Below, piece by piece: positions 1 through 8,496 of a stretch of DNA of 64,000 nt (within the stretch, counting starts at the first letter, position 1; every line of letters begins with the position of its first letter). Source of the stretch: Pararhizobium capsulatum DSM 1112 (GTDB taxonomy: Bacteria; Pseudomonadota; Alphaproteobacteria; Rhizobiales; Rhizobiaceae); assembly GCF_030814475.1 (NCBI RefSeq), contig NZ_JAUSVF010000001.1, positions 2,377,001 through 2,441,000 on the forward strand, written 5' to 3'. The translations under genes were made by a program, and so were the position numbers. The notes beneath the pieces are model-generated. The model did not search any database and was not told the DNA's origin. It saw only the letters and a program-made list of their open reading frames with translations.

Positions 1-959
1 AGTCGGGCGAACTCCGCGTTCTGCAGGCCGGGGATCATGCGGATGACCTCGGCCTGTGCGCCGTATTTCAGTTTCGTCTGGAACCCGACCATATTGTAGA
101 GCGTGCCGAGCGCATTGTCCTGCCGCAGCTGCACAACGGCATAGGCCTTCACAGAAGGATTGTGGGCATTGGTAAGGCCCATCGGCTTCATAGGCCCGTG
201 GCGCAGCGTTTCGCGCCCGCGCTCTGCCATGACTTCGATCGGCAGGCAGCCGTCGAAATAGGGGGTGCCTTCCCATTCCTTGAAGCCTGTCTTGTCGCCA
301 GCGATCAGTGCATCGACGAAGGCATTGTATTGAGCTTCATCCATCGGGCAGTTGATATAGTCCTTGCCCGTACCACCCGGCCCAATCTTGTCGTAGCGCG
401 ACTGGAACCAGCAGATGTCGATGTCGATGCTCTCGGTATAGACGATCGGTGCGATGGCATCGAAGAAGGCGAGGGCATCGGCGCCGGTTTCGCTCTGGAT
501 CGCTTGCGCCAGCGATGCTGCGGTCAGCGGACCGGTCGCAATGATCGAGAGGCCCCATTCCTTCGGCGGCAGACCGGCAACCTCTTCGCGAACGACGGTG
601 ATCAGCGGGTGACCATCAATCGCACGGGTCACGGCCGCAGCAAAGCCTTCCCGGTCAACGGCAAGCGCTCCACCGGCCGGCACCTGGTTGGCATCCGCAG
701 ACGCCATGATCAGCGAACCTGCCAGCCGCATTTCGGCATGCAGGACGCCGACGGCATTGGTAGTGGCGTCGTCCGAGCGGAAGGAGTTGGAGCAGACGAG
801 TTCAGCGAGATCATCTGTCTTGTGCGCATCCGTGCCGCGCACGCCGCGCATTTCGTGAAGAATGACCGGAATACCGCCCTGTGCGATCTGCCAGGCAGCT
901 TCAGAACCGGCAAGACCGCCGCCGACGATATGGATTGGGGAAAAGCTTGTCTCTGTCAT
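1..959 (-). CDS. trmFO: TrmFO, folate-dependent tRNA (uracil-5-)-methyltransferase (3' end outside window)
   Basis: Makes ribothymidine at position 54 of tRNA, using methylenetetrahydrofolate and reduced FAD; this is the known role of the GidA-like TrmFO family. Read leftwards from the ATG at 957-959, the protein opens [20 protein letters not shown], a Rossmann FAD-binding GxGxxG at residues 13-18. It continues with the family hallmarks [26 protein letters not shown] and, further on, [14 protein letters not shown] and [12 protein letters not shown]. About 319 residues are visible and the remaining C-terminal part lies beyond position 1. The gene stands alone on this strand, with the DUF1127 gene upstream in the same direction. 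Identification is by recalled family motifs. Confidence 0.93.
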   Translation of the reverse strand, partial: MTETSFSPIHIVGGGLAGSEAAWQIAQGGIPVILHEMRGVRGTDAHKTDDLAELVCSNSFRSDDATTNAVGVLHAEMRLAGSLIMASADANQVPAGGALAVDREGFAAAVTRAIDGHPLITVVREEVAGLPPKEWGLSIIATGPLTAASLAQAIQSETGADALAFFDAIAPIVYTESIDIDICWFQSRYDKIGPGGTGKDYINCPMDEAQYNAFVDALIAGDKTGFKEWEGTPYFDGCLPIEVMAERGRETLRHGPMKPMGLTNAHNPSVKAYAVVQLRQDNALGTLYNMVGFQTKLKYGAQAEVIRMIPGLQNAEFAR

Positions 960-1101
960 GCGGCGTTCTTACTGCATAATTTCGCAAACCGGAATCAATT
1001 TCCGGACAAATTCCGCTGAATATGAAGATGCGTCGGAGCCTCTGTACGGAAGTGAGGGCGCGGGCTCTGCCGATGAGGCGATCGGCTATGCGGTCGCCAG
1101 A

Positions 1102-1128
1102 AACGAAAACGGCACCAGATTGGTGCCG
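1102..1128 (-). terminator. Intrinsic terminator after the first DUF1127 gene
   Basis: On the minus strand a perfect hairpin (GGCACCA, loop ATC, TGGTGCC) is followed directly by a T-rich run (GTTTTCGTTT). It lies about 30 bases past the stop of the DUF1127 gene ending at 1157. Confidence 0.75.
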
Positions 1129-1156
1129 CTTTGGGTGTTTGAAGCTCGGTGTCCGA

Positions 1157-1300
1157 TTAACGGAACGAGCGGGCCGCAATGTTGCGGATGTCGAAACGGG
1201 TGATGCCGATGTCCGACAGCGCGTGGTTCGAGAGGTTGCCGAGTTCGGCAACGGTGCGACGGTAGTTGATCCAGCTCTTGGCAATGCGAATCGGGTTCAT
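1157..1300 (-). CDS. DUF1127 small protein (47 aa), copy 1
   Basis: A 47-residue basic protein that matches the DUF1127 (YjiS-like) pattern: WINYRRTVAELGNLSNHALSDIGITR, then a short basic tail. Such proteins are abundant in rhizobia and have been tied to RNA turnover and phosphate or stress adaptation; the function of this copy is unknown. The start was set at the ATG at 1298-1300 because GAGGA sits 7 bases upstream on the minus strand. A longer in-frame reading upstream has no initiation signal. It is a paralogue of the gene at 1832-1975. A terminator follows. Confidence 0.85.
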   Translation of the reverse strand: MNPIRIAKSWINYRRTVAELGNLSNHALSDIGITRFDIRNIAARSFR

Positions 1301-1744
1301 GATGATTTCCTCAGATAAAGATGAGCGCGACAAGATCGTCCGCTTCGTTGAGGGTGTTATACGCCCGAGTGCGTTAATGTTGCAGTGCAAAGAAAAGGCA
1401 CCTGCTATGCATTTGTGCAGACGTCTGCACGTTTTGAGGGCACTATTGGCGTCTGCTGACAAAAGCGCCATGAGTTAATGATGGATTAAAATCGAGACAA
1501 GGGATTGTTTTCGAATAATTTATTCTCGAAGCGGGATTTGGGTGTTCATAAGCTGAGCCGATAGTTGGGCGGCAACGGGTTGGTGCTCATATAAGCAGCA
1601 AACGGGAGTGCGTCGTTGGCGCGGGCGGTCTGCATTCTCGCCCGAGGGCCCGGCACAACCGTGGACGGAGATGGGAAGAGGTGTCGCTACTCTTCGTCAG
1701 TTAGACCAGTGCTTTTTCTGTCGGAATAGAGTTCTGGACAAAAG
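1301..1744. other. Intergenic stretch without a recognisable gene
   Basis: About 440 bases upstream of the first DUF1127 gene. The part nearest the gene (1301-1600) is A+T-rich and presumably carries its promoter. I see no open frame with an initiation signal, no tRNA and no clear hairpin here. Confidence 0.5.
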
Positions 1745-1780
1745 AAAACGCCCGCCGGGTGGGTGCCGGAGGGCGTTTGT
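1745..1780 (-). terminator. Intrinsic terminator after the second DUF1127 gene
   Basis: On the minus strand AAACGCCC ... GGGCGTTT forms a stem followed by TTCTTTTG. It lies about 50 bases past the stop of the DUF1127 gene ending at 1832. Confidence 0.7.
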
Positions 1781-1831
1781 CAAACACACTGACCAGACAA
1801 ACTGGTTCATGCGGCTGAGGTTGTCGCTGGC

Positions 1832-1975
1832 TTACTTGACGGCCTGGCGAGCAACGTAGGCGATATCACCGCGGCCAATGCCGAGATCACTGAGTTCGCG
1901 GTCGGTCATGCGGCCGAGTTCGCTGACGGTATGACGATACTTGCGCCAGTTATTGAAAGAGCGGGTAAGGTTCAT
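1832..1975 (-). CDS. DUF1127 small protein (47 aa), copy 2
   Basis: A 47-residue protein, MNLTRSFNNWRKYRHTVSEL followed by GRMTDRELSDLGIGRGDI, with the DUF1127 signature: an amphipathic first helix, then LxxMxDRELxDIGI-like text and a basic end. It is the same length as the copy at 1157-1300 and in the same orientation, so the two look like an old duplication. The start ATG (1973-1975) is chosen by alignment with copy 1. The promoter probably lies in the 190 bases between this gene and the tandem sRNAs upstream. Function unknown. Confidence 0.85.
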   Translation of the reverse strand: MNLTRSFNNWRKYRHTVSELGRMTDRELSDLGIGRGDIAYVARQAVK

Positions 1976-2162
1976 GGTCGTGTCCTTTGGGATAGCAGAT
2001 CGGCGATCGGTTCGCCGTGTTGATTTCATGATCGGAATATACGCTCGAAGCGATCCGTTTTGCAGACCTAATGCTGCATCGCACCCATGCGGTTGGTGCA
2101 ACCCTCTCACGAACCGCAGCACGCTTCTGCGCAAAATCTGTGCGAATTCGCATCTGGGAGAA

Positions 2163-2290
2163 GAGAAAAAACAACAGCGCCCGTCGAGGGAGGAGGTCCG
2201 ACGGGCGCTGCCTGTTCCGATTGGCAACTGGGAGGAGGAGTGTTGCCAATCCCATCAAGGTGCGCTGGGAGGAGGAGTGCGCTGCCTCGA
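2163..2290 (-). ncRNA. Alpha-r14-type trans-acting sRNA, copy 1 (three anti-SD loops)
   Basis: On the minus strand three consecutive hairpins each expose CCTCCTCCC in the loop (plus-strand GGGAGGAGG at 2188-2196, 2230-2238 and 2267-2275). The last hairpin has an 11-bp perfect stem (2176-2186 with 2199-2209) and is followed by a T run, making it an intrinsic terminator. This architecture is that of the rhizobial alpha-r14 sRNA family (for example NfeR1/Smr14C2 of Sinorhizobium), whose loops pair with ribosome binding sites of many transport mRNAs. The 5' end near 2290 is estimated from the end of the first hairpin. Family assignment is from recalled structure, not a search. Confidence 0.8.
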
Positions 2291-2465
2291 AGTATGAAAA
2301 GTAATATAATTGAGAAAGCCGCACGTCGGTAGAGACAATGCCGAATGGCACCTATGCCGATGCCGCATGGCTGGCGAAAAAATGAGGCGCAAGGCTGGTC
2401 GAAAAATATGCATATGCCGACGCGGCGGGCGTATCCTGCTGAAGGATTTAAGGAAACGCAATCTC

Positions 2466-2592
2466 GGAAAAAATAACGCCCGCTGGGGGAGGAGATCCAG
2501 CGGGCGTCATTTGAAGTGACAGGCAACCGGGAGGAGGAGTGTCGCCTGTCGTATCGGGGAGCGCTGGGAGGAGGAGTGCGCTTGCCCGAATT
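2466..2592 (-). ncRNA. Alpha-r14-type trans-acting sRNA, copy 2 (three anti-SD loops)
   Basis: Same layout as the copy at 2163-2290. Loops read CCTCCTCCC at plus-strand 2529-2537 and 2566-2574, and a variant CTCCTCCCCC near 2485-2494. The terminal hairpin has an 11-bp perfect stem (2476-2486 with 2497-2507) followed by TTATTTTTT on the minus strand. The stems differ from copy 1 while the loops are kept, as expected for a targeting loop under selection. Transcription runs toward copy 1. The 5' end near 2592 is an estimate. Confidence 0.8.
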
Positions 2593-2902
2593 CCTTGCAT
2601 CAAGCCGTTATGGCTCCCAGACCTTTTTCTCATTAACGAGAAGGGTTGATCTGGCCCCTGGAGCGTCTGCCATTCCGGCGCCGTTCCGATGACTAAGATA
2701 TAGAGACGGCACGTTCATTTGTGCAGTGCAATAATTTCATGGAAGCCATGCGCTCGTTGCATGAACTTTCAACTCTAATTCTGCACCTATTTTATCCCTC
2801 AAATATTCACGAAGCGTTAACGACGATGTCGGCTCGGCCAGCGCTAGGAAAGCGCCTCGACTGTGATATGTGTTTGCCCACTATCGCATGCAAGGAGAGG
2901 CC
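2593..2902. other. Intergenic region between sRNA copy 2 and the DUF2157 gene
   Basis: Holds the promoter of the sRNA (minus strand) and, from about 2750 on, A+T-rich sequence likely to contain the promoter of the DUF2157/GDYXXLXY operon (plus strand). No gene is visible. Confidence 0.45.
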
Positions 2903-4009
2903 ATGTACCGGGCGCGAATAGAGAAAGATTTCAATCTCTGGGTCGAAAAGGGATTGGTGGGACGCAGTGCCACGGATGCCATGCTTGCCGAATATGATGC
3001 TCGTCCTTCAAGCTTCAGCGCAGGCCGAGTGCTGATGACCCTTGCCGGCGTCCTGTTGGCGGCGGCGGTCCTTCTTCTTGTTGCCGCCAATTGGGAAGCT
3101 ATTCCTCGTATCGCGCGTGTCGTCGGTATCATCGGGCTCATCTGGACGTTTTATCTTGGCGCTGCATTTGCGGTGACACGCGGCGCGAATGCGATCGGCG
3201 CAGCGCTGCTGGTGATGGCAACGATCAGCTTTGGCGGCGCGATCGCGCTGGTAGGGCAGATGTACCATCTCTCCGGCGATGCGGCAGACGCGCTGATCGT
3301 CTGGTTCCTTGCCGCCTGCGTGGCGACGGTTCTTTTCCGCTCGGCGCCGCTCGCTGTGATATCAGGCGTGCTCAGCTGGTGGATCTTTATCGAGCTGATC
3401 TTCGAAAGCGACGCGAGCCTGGAGGGCAACGGCTACATCTTCCTTGTGCCGATTCTTGTCGTGGTGACCGTGGCGCTCGTTCGCTACACTGGCGCAGGCT
3501 TGGCCCGCCATCTCGCCTATCTGCTGGCGCTCGGCTGGCTTGGTTGGCTTTATACCGAGGCTCCTGAGGCATGGCTGGCTGCGACCTACTTCATTGTCGG
3601 TCTGATAGCTTTCCTGCTGGCCGCACTTCCGGTCTCGCCCTTGCGGCGCTTGGCGCTGGAAGCGGGGGCTGCCCCTGCCTTTTACAGTTTCGCGCTTGCT
3701 CTGCTGGGGCTTGTAGCCCTGCACATGGAAATGGAAGCTCTTTGGCAGGATGGCGTCATCGGTGCTGTAGCTCTGGGCCTTTCGCTTGTCGGTATCGGGG
3801 TCGCGGGTCGGTTGAATGGCGCGGTTCGCTTTCTCGGCTACGCAGCCTTTGCCGGCGAACTGCTCTTCCTTTCATCCGAAACTATTGGCAGCATTTTGGG
3901 TACCTCCGGTTTCTTCCTGATCTCCGGCGTGGTCGTCGCCGTCATCGCATTTGCCGTCATCCGGATAGAACGGAAGCTCTCGACAACGCCGGCTGCGACG
4001 GAGGTATGA
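2903..4009 (+). CDS. DUF2157 domain multi-pass membrane protein
   Basis: A 368-residue inner-membrane protein. A short soluble N-terminus (residues 1-45, including NLWVEKGLVGRSATDAMLAEY, typical of DUF2157) is followed by about eleven hydrophobic segments from residue 48 on. The conserved block ALLVMATISFGGAIALVGQMYHL is characteristic of DUF2157. The ATG at 2903 is preceded by AAGGAGAGG at a good distance. The stop is followed one base later by the ATG of the GDYXXLXY gene, so the two are translationally coupled. This pair recurs in many proteobacteria. Its biochemical function is not known. Confidence 0.85.
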   Translation: MYRARIEKDFNLWVEKGLVGRSATDAMLAEYDARPSSFSAGRVLMTLAGVLLAAAVLLLVAANWEAIPRIARVVGIIGLIWTFYLGAAFAVTRGANAIGAALLVMATISFGGAIALVGQMYHLSGDAADALIVWFLAACVATVLFRSAPLAVISGVLSWWIFIELIFESDASLEGNGYIFLVPILVVVTVALVRYTGAGLARHLAYLLALGWLGWLYTEAPEAWLAATYFIVGLIAFLLAALPVSPLRRLALEAGAAPAFYSFALALLGLVALHMEMEALWQDGVIGAVALGLSLVGIGVAGRLNGAVRFLGYAAFAGELLFLSSETIGSILGTSGFFLISGVVVAVIAFAVIRIERKLSTTPAATEV

Positions 4010-4010
4010 G

Positions 4011-4610
4011 ATGATCAAGGGACTTCTCTCCAAGCCATCCTTCTTCAATCCCTGGGTCGCTGCGGTCATTGTCGCTGTCATGCAGACGGCGATACTTGGT
4101 TACATGATCGAAAGCCGCGCCTCGATCCTGCGCGAGGGCAAGGATGTGGTGCTGAAAACAGTGCCGGTCGATCCACGCGATCTTCTGCGCGGCGATTATG
4201 TCGTGCTTTCCTACGAGATCTCCTCGATTCCGTTCGACAAGCTTGTCGATAAGCCGCCGACAGAAGAAGCGGACGCCCAGCTCTCCGTGCGGCTTTCCCA
4301 AGGCGCGGACGGTTTCTGGACCGTCGCGGAGGCTGCGTTTGGGGCGCTTGAGGCGAGGGACGACGGAACGGTGATCGCCAAGAGCCAGCCATTCTATTTC
4401 TATCCCCAACCCGGAAACGTCGAGGTGCCGCTGTCGGTGGAATACGGCATTGAGCGCTACTATGTTCCTGAAGGCGAAGGGAAGGTTCTGGAGGAGGCTC
4501 GCAATGCGCAGGCTCTTTCCGTTGCTGCGCGTGTAGACACCGCCGGTCGCATGCAGATTCGCACGATTTCGATTGATGGAAAGCCGCTCGACGAGGAGCC
4601 TCTCTACTGA
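4011..4610 (+). CDS. GDYXXLXY-family membrane-anchored protein
   Basis: A 199-residue protein with one N-terminal transmembrane segment (about residues 13-30) and a periplasmic domain carrying the family-defining motif GDYVVLSY at about residues 63-70. The rest is beta-rich with no cysteines. It starts one base after the stop of the DUF2157 gene, and the two are almost always found together, suggesting one envelope complex. The role is unknown. A short gap and tRNA-Leu follow. Confidence 0.85.
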   Translation: MIKGLLSKPSFFNPWVAAVIVAVMQTAILGYMIESRASILREGKDVVLKTVPVDPRDLLRGDYVVLSYEISSIPFDKLVDKPPTEEADAQLSVRLSQGADGFWTVAEAAFGALEARDDGTVIAKSQPFYFYPQPGNVEVPLSVEYGIERYYVPEGEGKVLEEARNAQALSVAARVDTAGRMQIRTISIDGKPLDEEPLY

Positions 4611-4791
4611 CAAACCGGTCGATAGCAGCAGATCTGGGCAAATTCACTGTGTTTCATGCCGTATTTTTCCTTTGATCCGCAGGAAACGGGTGATATAGAG
4701 ACGCCGCGCTCGGGACGCCCTGAACCCGGTGGATGCTTCGCTTATGCTGTTGCTTTCCGCCGCCGAGATCAGGCGAGGCGGCTTTCTGAAC

Positions 4792-4876
<85 letters not shown>

Positions 4877-5047
4877 GAATATACGGACGCGAAAGCTCTA
4901 TCTTCGCGTCGATCAGGAAGAGTGCGCCATTTTGCTTGCAAAACGGTGACGGATTTGCGTAAAGCCACTCCCGGCAATTGGATCGGCTCACGTGCTCGAT
5001 AAACGAACACCGACAGAGCCCTGTCAACGTGAAATGAAGGTTTGAAC

Positions 5048-6523
5048 ATGCAGGTTATCGAAACGCTCGCTGAAGGGCTGAAGCGCGAACTCAAGGTCGT
5101 CATTCCGGCCAAGGACATGGAAGCTCGTATGAACGAGCGCCTGGAAGATGCCAAGGGCAAGGTCCGTATCAACGGCTTCCGTCCGGGCAAGGTGCCCTTC
5201 GCTCATCTGAAGAAGATGTACGGCAAGTCGATCATGGCCGAGCTGGTCAACGAGATCGTCCGCGAAAAGCCGACCGAAATCCTGTCCGAGCGCGGCGAAA
5301 AGTCCGCGACGCAGCCGGAAATCGCCATGACCGAGGACGAGGCGGAAGCCGACAAAATCCTCAACGCAACGGCCGACTTCGAATTCACGCTGGCTTACGA
5401 AGTCATCCCGGCGATCGAACTCAAGGACGTTTCGGGCATCACGGTAACCCGCGAAGTCGTCGATATCGATGAAGCCGAAGTCAACGAGCGGATCCTCAAG
5501 ATCGCCGAAAGCGCTCGTACCTACGAAACCAAGAAGGGCAAGGCCGCCAACGGCGATCGCGTCACCATCGATTACCTCGGCAAGGTCGACGGCGAAGCCT
5601 TCGACGGCGGCAAGGACGAGGACGCAGAGCTGGTTCTCGGCTCTAACCGCTTCATCCCCGGCTTCGAAGAGCAGCTGATCGGCCTGAAGGCTGGCGACGA
5701 GAAGGTCATCACCGTAACCTTCCCGGCCGACTACCCGGCCGCTAACCTCGCCGGCAAGGAAGCCACCTTCGACATCACCGTCAAGGACGTCGCTGCTGCC
5801 GCTGAAGTCGAAATCAACGACGAGCTGGCCACCAAGCTCGGCCTCGAATCGGCTGACAAGCTGAAGGAAGTCGTTCGCGGCCAGATCGAAAGCCAGTACG
5901 GCTCGATGACGCGCCAGAAGGTCAAGCGTCAGATCCTCGACCAGCTGGACGAAATGTACCAGTTCGACACTCCCGGCCGTCTGGTCGATGCCGAGTTCGA
6001 AAACATCTGGCGCCAGATCAACACCGACCTGCAGCAGGCCGGCAAGACATTCGCCGATGAAGACACGACCGAAGAAGAAGCCCGCGGCGAATACCGCAAG
6101 CTTGCCGAGCGTCGCGTTCGCCTCGGCCTCGTCCTCTCCGAAATCGGCGAGAAGGCCGGCGTCCAGGTTTCCGACGACGAGATGCAGCGTTCGCTCTTCC
6201 AGCAACTGCGTCAGTTCCCGGGCCAGGAAAAGGAAATCATCGACTACTTCCAGAAGACCCCGGGTGCCGCCGCTTCGCTGCGCGCTCCGCTCTTCGAAGA
6301 AAAGGTCATCGATCAGCTCCTTACCGAAGTGAAGGTCACCGACAAGACCGTTAGCAAGGAAGAGCTAATGGCCGACGACGAAGAAGAAGGCAAGGCTGAC
6401 GCCAAGAAGGCTTCTCCGAAGAAGAAGGCTGCGAAGGCTGAAGCTGCTGAAGGCGAAGAAGCCGCAGCACCGAAGAAGAAAGCTCCGGCCAAGAAGAAGG
6501 CTGCTGACGACAGCGCCGAATAA
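5048..6523 (+). CDS. tig: Trigger factor, ribosome-associated chaperone and peptidyl-prolyl isomerase
   Basis: A 491-residue cytosolic chaperone that docks at the ribosome exit tunnel. The N-terminal ribosome-binding domain contains [18 protein letters not shown] (residues about 42-59), the trigger-factor signature. The FKBP-type isomerase domain follows ([20 protein letters not shown], about 170-190), then the helical C-terminal domain. The last 50 residues are an unusual Lys/Ala/Glu tail ([19 protein letters not shown]) of the type seen in alphaproteobacterial homologues. The ATG at 5048 is favoured because it aligns with the family start [14 protein letters not shown]. An in-frame TTG two codons upstream is possible. 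A strong terminator follows. Confidence 0.97.
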   Translation: MQVIETLAEGLKRELKVVIPAKDMEARMNERLEDAKGKVRINGFRPGKVPFAHLKKMYGKSIMAELVNEIVREKPTEILSERGEKSATQPEIAMTEDEAEADKILNATADFEFTLAYEVIPAIELKDVSGITVTREVVDIDEAEVNERILKIAESARTYETKKGKAANGDRVTIDYLGKVDGEAFDGGKDEDAELVLGSNRFIPGFEEQLIGLKAGDEKVITVTFPADYPAANLAGKEATFDITVKDVAAAAEVEINDELATKLGLESADKLKEVVRGQIESQYGSMTRQKVKRQILDQLDEMYQFDTPGRLVDAEFENIWRQINTDLQQAGKTFADEDTTEEEARGEYRKLAERRVRLGLVLSEIGEKAGVQVSDDEMQRSLFQQLRQFPGQEKEIIDYFQKTPGAAASLRAPLFEEKVIDQLLTEVKVTDKTVSKEELMADDEEEGKADAKKASPKKKAAKAEAAEGEEAAAPKKKAPAKKKAADDSAE

Positions 6524-6550
6524 GCCTTTTCCTCATCGAACCATTATCGA

Positions 6551-6577
6551 AAAGGCCGCCTTCGGGGCGGCCTTTTT
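6551..6577 (+). terminator. Intrinsic terminator of tig
   Basis: AAAGGCCGCC, loop TTCG, then GGGCGGCCTTTTT: a GC-rich hairpin with a stable UUCG-type loop and a T run, 28 bases past the tig stop. Confidence 0.9.
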
Positions 6578-6623
6578 GCGTTGCGGGCTTGATTGTTTTT
6601 GGGCTTGGGAGTTGGGTCCGTTC

Positions 6624-7796
6624 TCAGGCCGGCGCACCGATCCTTCGGGCCGCAAAGAGAGAAATGCCGGCAAGGGCGATCACGCCCGCCCCGAAGATAT
6701 ATGCGGTCTGCGCCAGGCCGATATCCCGCGCCAGCAGGCCCGCACCGATCGCCGGCAGGGCAAAGGCGAGGTAACTATGCACGAAAAAGGCGGAGAGAAG
6801 CCCCGCTCGGTCGTCGTTGTGGGCAAGCGGCAGGACGATCCGCAGGATCGCCGAAAAATTGCCGCCGAAGCCTATGCCGACGATCATCGTGCCCGCAAAG
6901 AGCAACACCACCTGCTGCAGGTTTACGCCGATCAGGGTCACGGCAACGCCGATCAGCAGTGAGAGCGTGCCAACGGGTAGCACCCGCGTTGCCGGAGCGT
7001 TTCTGGTCAAGAGCACCGTTGCCGTCGCCACCAGCATCAGCACGGAAACAACCGACGCGCCCACGAGGGGCGAGCGTATTCCGGTCGCTGCTGTGACCAG
7101 GGAGGGCATCAGCGACAGGTAGAAGCCGCCCAGCGCCCAGCCGGCGACATTCACCGGGCTGGTGCGCAACACTGCGGATCGCGCGCTGGCGGGGATTGCG
7201 ACATGCGGGCGCAGAGACGCGAGCGCCCCCGGTCGCCTGCGCGTGGTTTCCGGCATGGCAAGAAGCAGCAGGATCTCGAGAAGCGTCATGACCAGCAGAA
7301 CAACGAAGACGAGATGCGCCGGGTCCGGTGCGTAGGTCACCAACAGACCAGCGAGCAGCGAACCGGCCGTCAGTCCGATGAAAGGCGTAATGCTGTTGAG
7401 CATCGGGCCGCGCTCATTGTCCGTGTCGAGAATGGTGGCGCCCAGCGTCGGGATCGCCATTCCCATGGCAAGCCCCTGCATGACGCGCGCCGCAATCAGC
7501 ATTCCACCGCCCTCCGCCAGAATGAACAGCGCCATTGCCAGCGCATTCATGGCGAGCGATGCGCAGATCGCGGGCTTGCGACCGATATGGTCTGAAATCG
7601 AGCCGAACGTCAGCAACGTTAAGAGAAGGCTTACGGCATAGGCCGCGAAAATGATGGTTACGACCAGCGGCGATAGGCCGAAGTGCTCCTGGTAGAAATG
7701 GTAGAGCGGCGTCGGCGCGCTCGAGCAGGCGGAAAACGTTGCGGCGGCGACGACACCGAAAGTCGTCATCCGCCGATAGGATGGAGAGGAGGGCAT
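6624..7796 (-). CDS. MFS transporter, drug/metabolite efflux type
   Basis: A 390-residue inner-membrane protein with about twelve hydrophobic segments. The loop 2-3 motif FGSISDHIGRKPA (residues about 65-77) is the MFS signature A, and RVMQGLAMGMAIP fits the drug:H+ antiporter pattern. The substrate is not predictable. It diverges from the TetR-type gene at 7939, and two inverted repeats lie between them, so it is very likely the repressed target. On the minus strand TAGGAAACGCC precedes the ATG at 7794-7796. Confidence 0.85.
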   Translation of the reverse strand: MPSSPSYRRMTTFGVVAAATFSACSSAPTPLYHFYQEHFGLSPLVVTIIFAAYAVSLLLTLLTFGSISDHIGRKPAICASLAMNALAMALFILAEGGGMLIAARVMQGLAMGMAIPTLGATILDTDNERGPMLNSITPFIGLTAGSLLAGLLVTYAPDPAHLVFVVLLVMTLLEILLLLAMPETTRRRPGALASLRPHVAIPASARSAVLRTSPVNVAGWALGGFYLSLMPSLVTAATGIRSPLVGASVVSVLMLVATATVLLTRNAPATRVLPVGTLSLLIGVAVTLIGVNLQQVVLLFAGTMIVGIGFGGNFSAILRIVLPLAHNDDRAGLLSAFFVHSYLAFALPAIGAGLLARDIGLAQTAYIFGAGVIALAGISLFAARRIGAPA

Positions 7797-7805
7797 GGCG
7801 TTTCC

Positions 7806-7826
7806 TAACGCTAAAAATTTGCGTTA
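7806..7826. promoter_or_regulatory. Probable repressor operator (promoter-proximal to the MFS gene)
   Basis: Inverted repeat TAACGC-N9-GCGTTA, ending ten bases before the MFS start codon and covering its translation initiation region. The half-site TAACGC also occurs just after the second palindrome (7870-7875), supporting one shared regulator. Confidence 0.55.
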
Positions 7827-7849
7827 AAGCAGAATACTCGACTTTGACC

Positions 7850-7872
7850 TTAATGCAATATCTTTGCATTAA
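7850..7872. promoter_or_regulatory. Perfect 9-bp palindrome, likely TetR-type operator
   Basis: TTAATGCAA-TATCT-TTGCATTAA is a perfect inverted repeat in the 142-bp gap between the MFS gene and the divergent TetR-type gene. The position and symmetry are those of an autoregulated TetR-family operator. Confidence 0.65.
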
Positions 7873-7938
7873 CGCCGGATAATTCGTATGATACCGCTTC
7901 CGGCATCATAGCCGGAAAACAGGCCGGAGGTGTGACGG

Positions 7939-8487
7939 ATGGTAAAAGAGATGCTGCGGCAAGGCGGACGGAGCGCCCGCATTCAGGTTGCGGTCCATTC
8001 TGCGGTTGAAGAGCTTGCGGTCGAAGTCGGACGCGAAGGGCTTGCCGTGCCGTTGATCGCAGAGCGGGCAGGCGTGACGCCCTCGACGATCTATCGGCGC
8101 TGGGGAGACCTCGCGGAGCTTCTGGCCGATGTGGCGGTACAACGACTGCGCCCGGTAAGCGACCCGGATGATACAGGTGCGCTCGCCTCCGATCTCGAAG
8201 CTTTCGTATTGCAATATGCCGAGGAAATGTCCTCCAAGGTGGGGAGGTCCCTGCTGCTCGACGTGCTCGCAGCGTCGGGAAACGATCCAGGGCCTGCCGG
8301 CCGCTGCTGCCAATATACGTCGCAGCATCTGGAAACCATTCGAGCAAGGGCGATCGCGCGCGAAGAAGATGTCTTCGAAGTCGATATCGTTATCGACGTG
8401 GTGATCGCGCCGATCGTCTATCACATCCTGTTCGGCGACCGGGAGCCGGACGCGGCCTATTGCCGGGCGTTGCTCGCCCGGCTCTGA
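7939..8487 (+). CDS. TetR/AcrR-family transcriptional repressor
   Basis: A 182-residue DNA-binding protein. The N-terminal helix-turn-helix reads LAVPLIAERAGVTPSTIYRRWGDLAELLADV (residues about 35-65), the classic TetR recognition unit. The C-terminal half is a ligand-binding and dimerisation region without close recognisable relatives. GGAGG lies eight bases before the ATG at 7939. It diverges from the MFS exporter, so I infer that it represses that gene and itself through the palindromes at 7806-7872. The inducer is unknown. Confidence 0.88.
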   Translation: MVKEMLRQGGRSARIQVAVHSAVEELAVEVGREGLAVPLIAERAGVTPSTIYRRWGDLAELLADVAVQRLRPVSDPDDTGALASDLEAFVLQYAEEMSSKVGRSLLLDVLAASGNDPGPAGRCCQYTSQHLETIRARAIAREEDVFEVDIVIDVVIAPIVYHILFGDREPDAAYCRALLARL

Positions 8488-8496
8488 GACGATCGA

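Noticed and set aside
2188..2574. CRISPR-like recurrence of GGGAGGAGGAGTG
   Set aside because: The repeat lies in hairpin loops with unequal spacing and each group of three ends in an intrinsic terminator, so sRNA genes explain it better. I saw no CRISPR array or cas gene in the window.
5024..6205. A minus-strand open frame of 393 codons
   Set aside because: Complete overlap with tig; its composition is the reverse complement of the trigger factor codons, with no motif or initiation site of its own.
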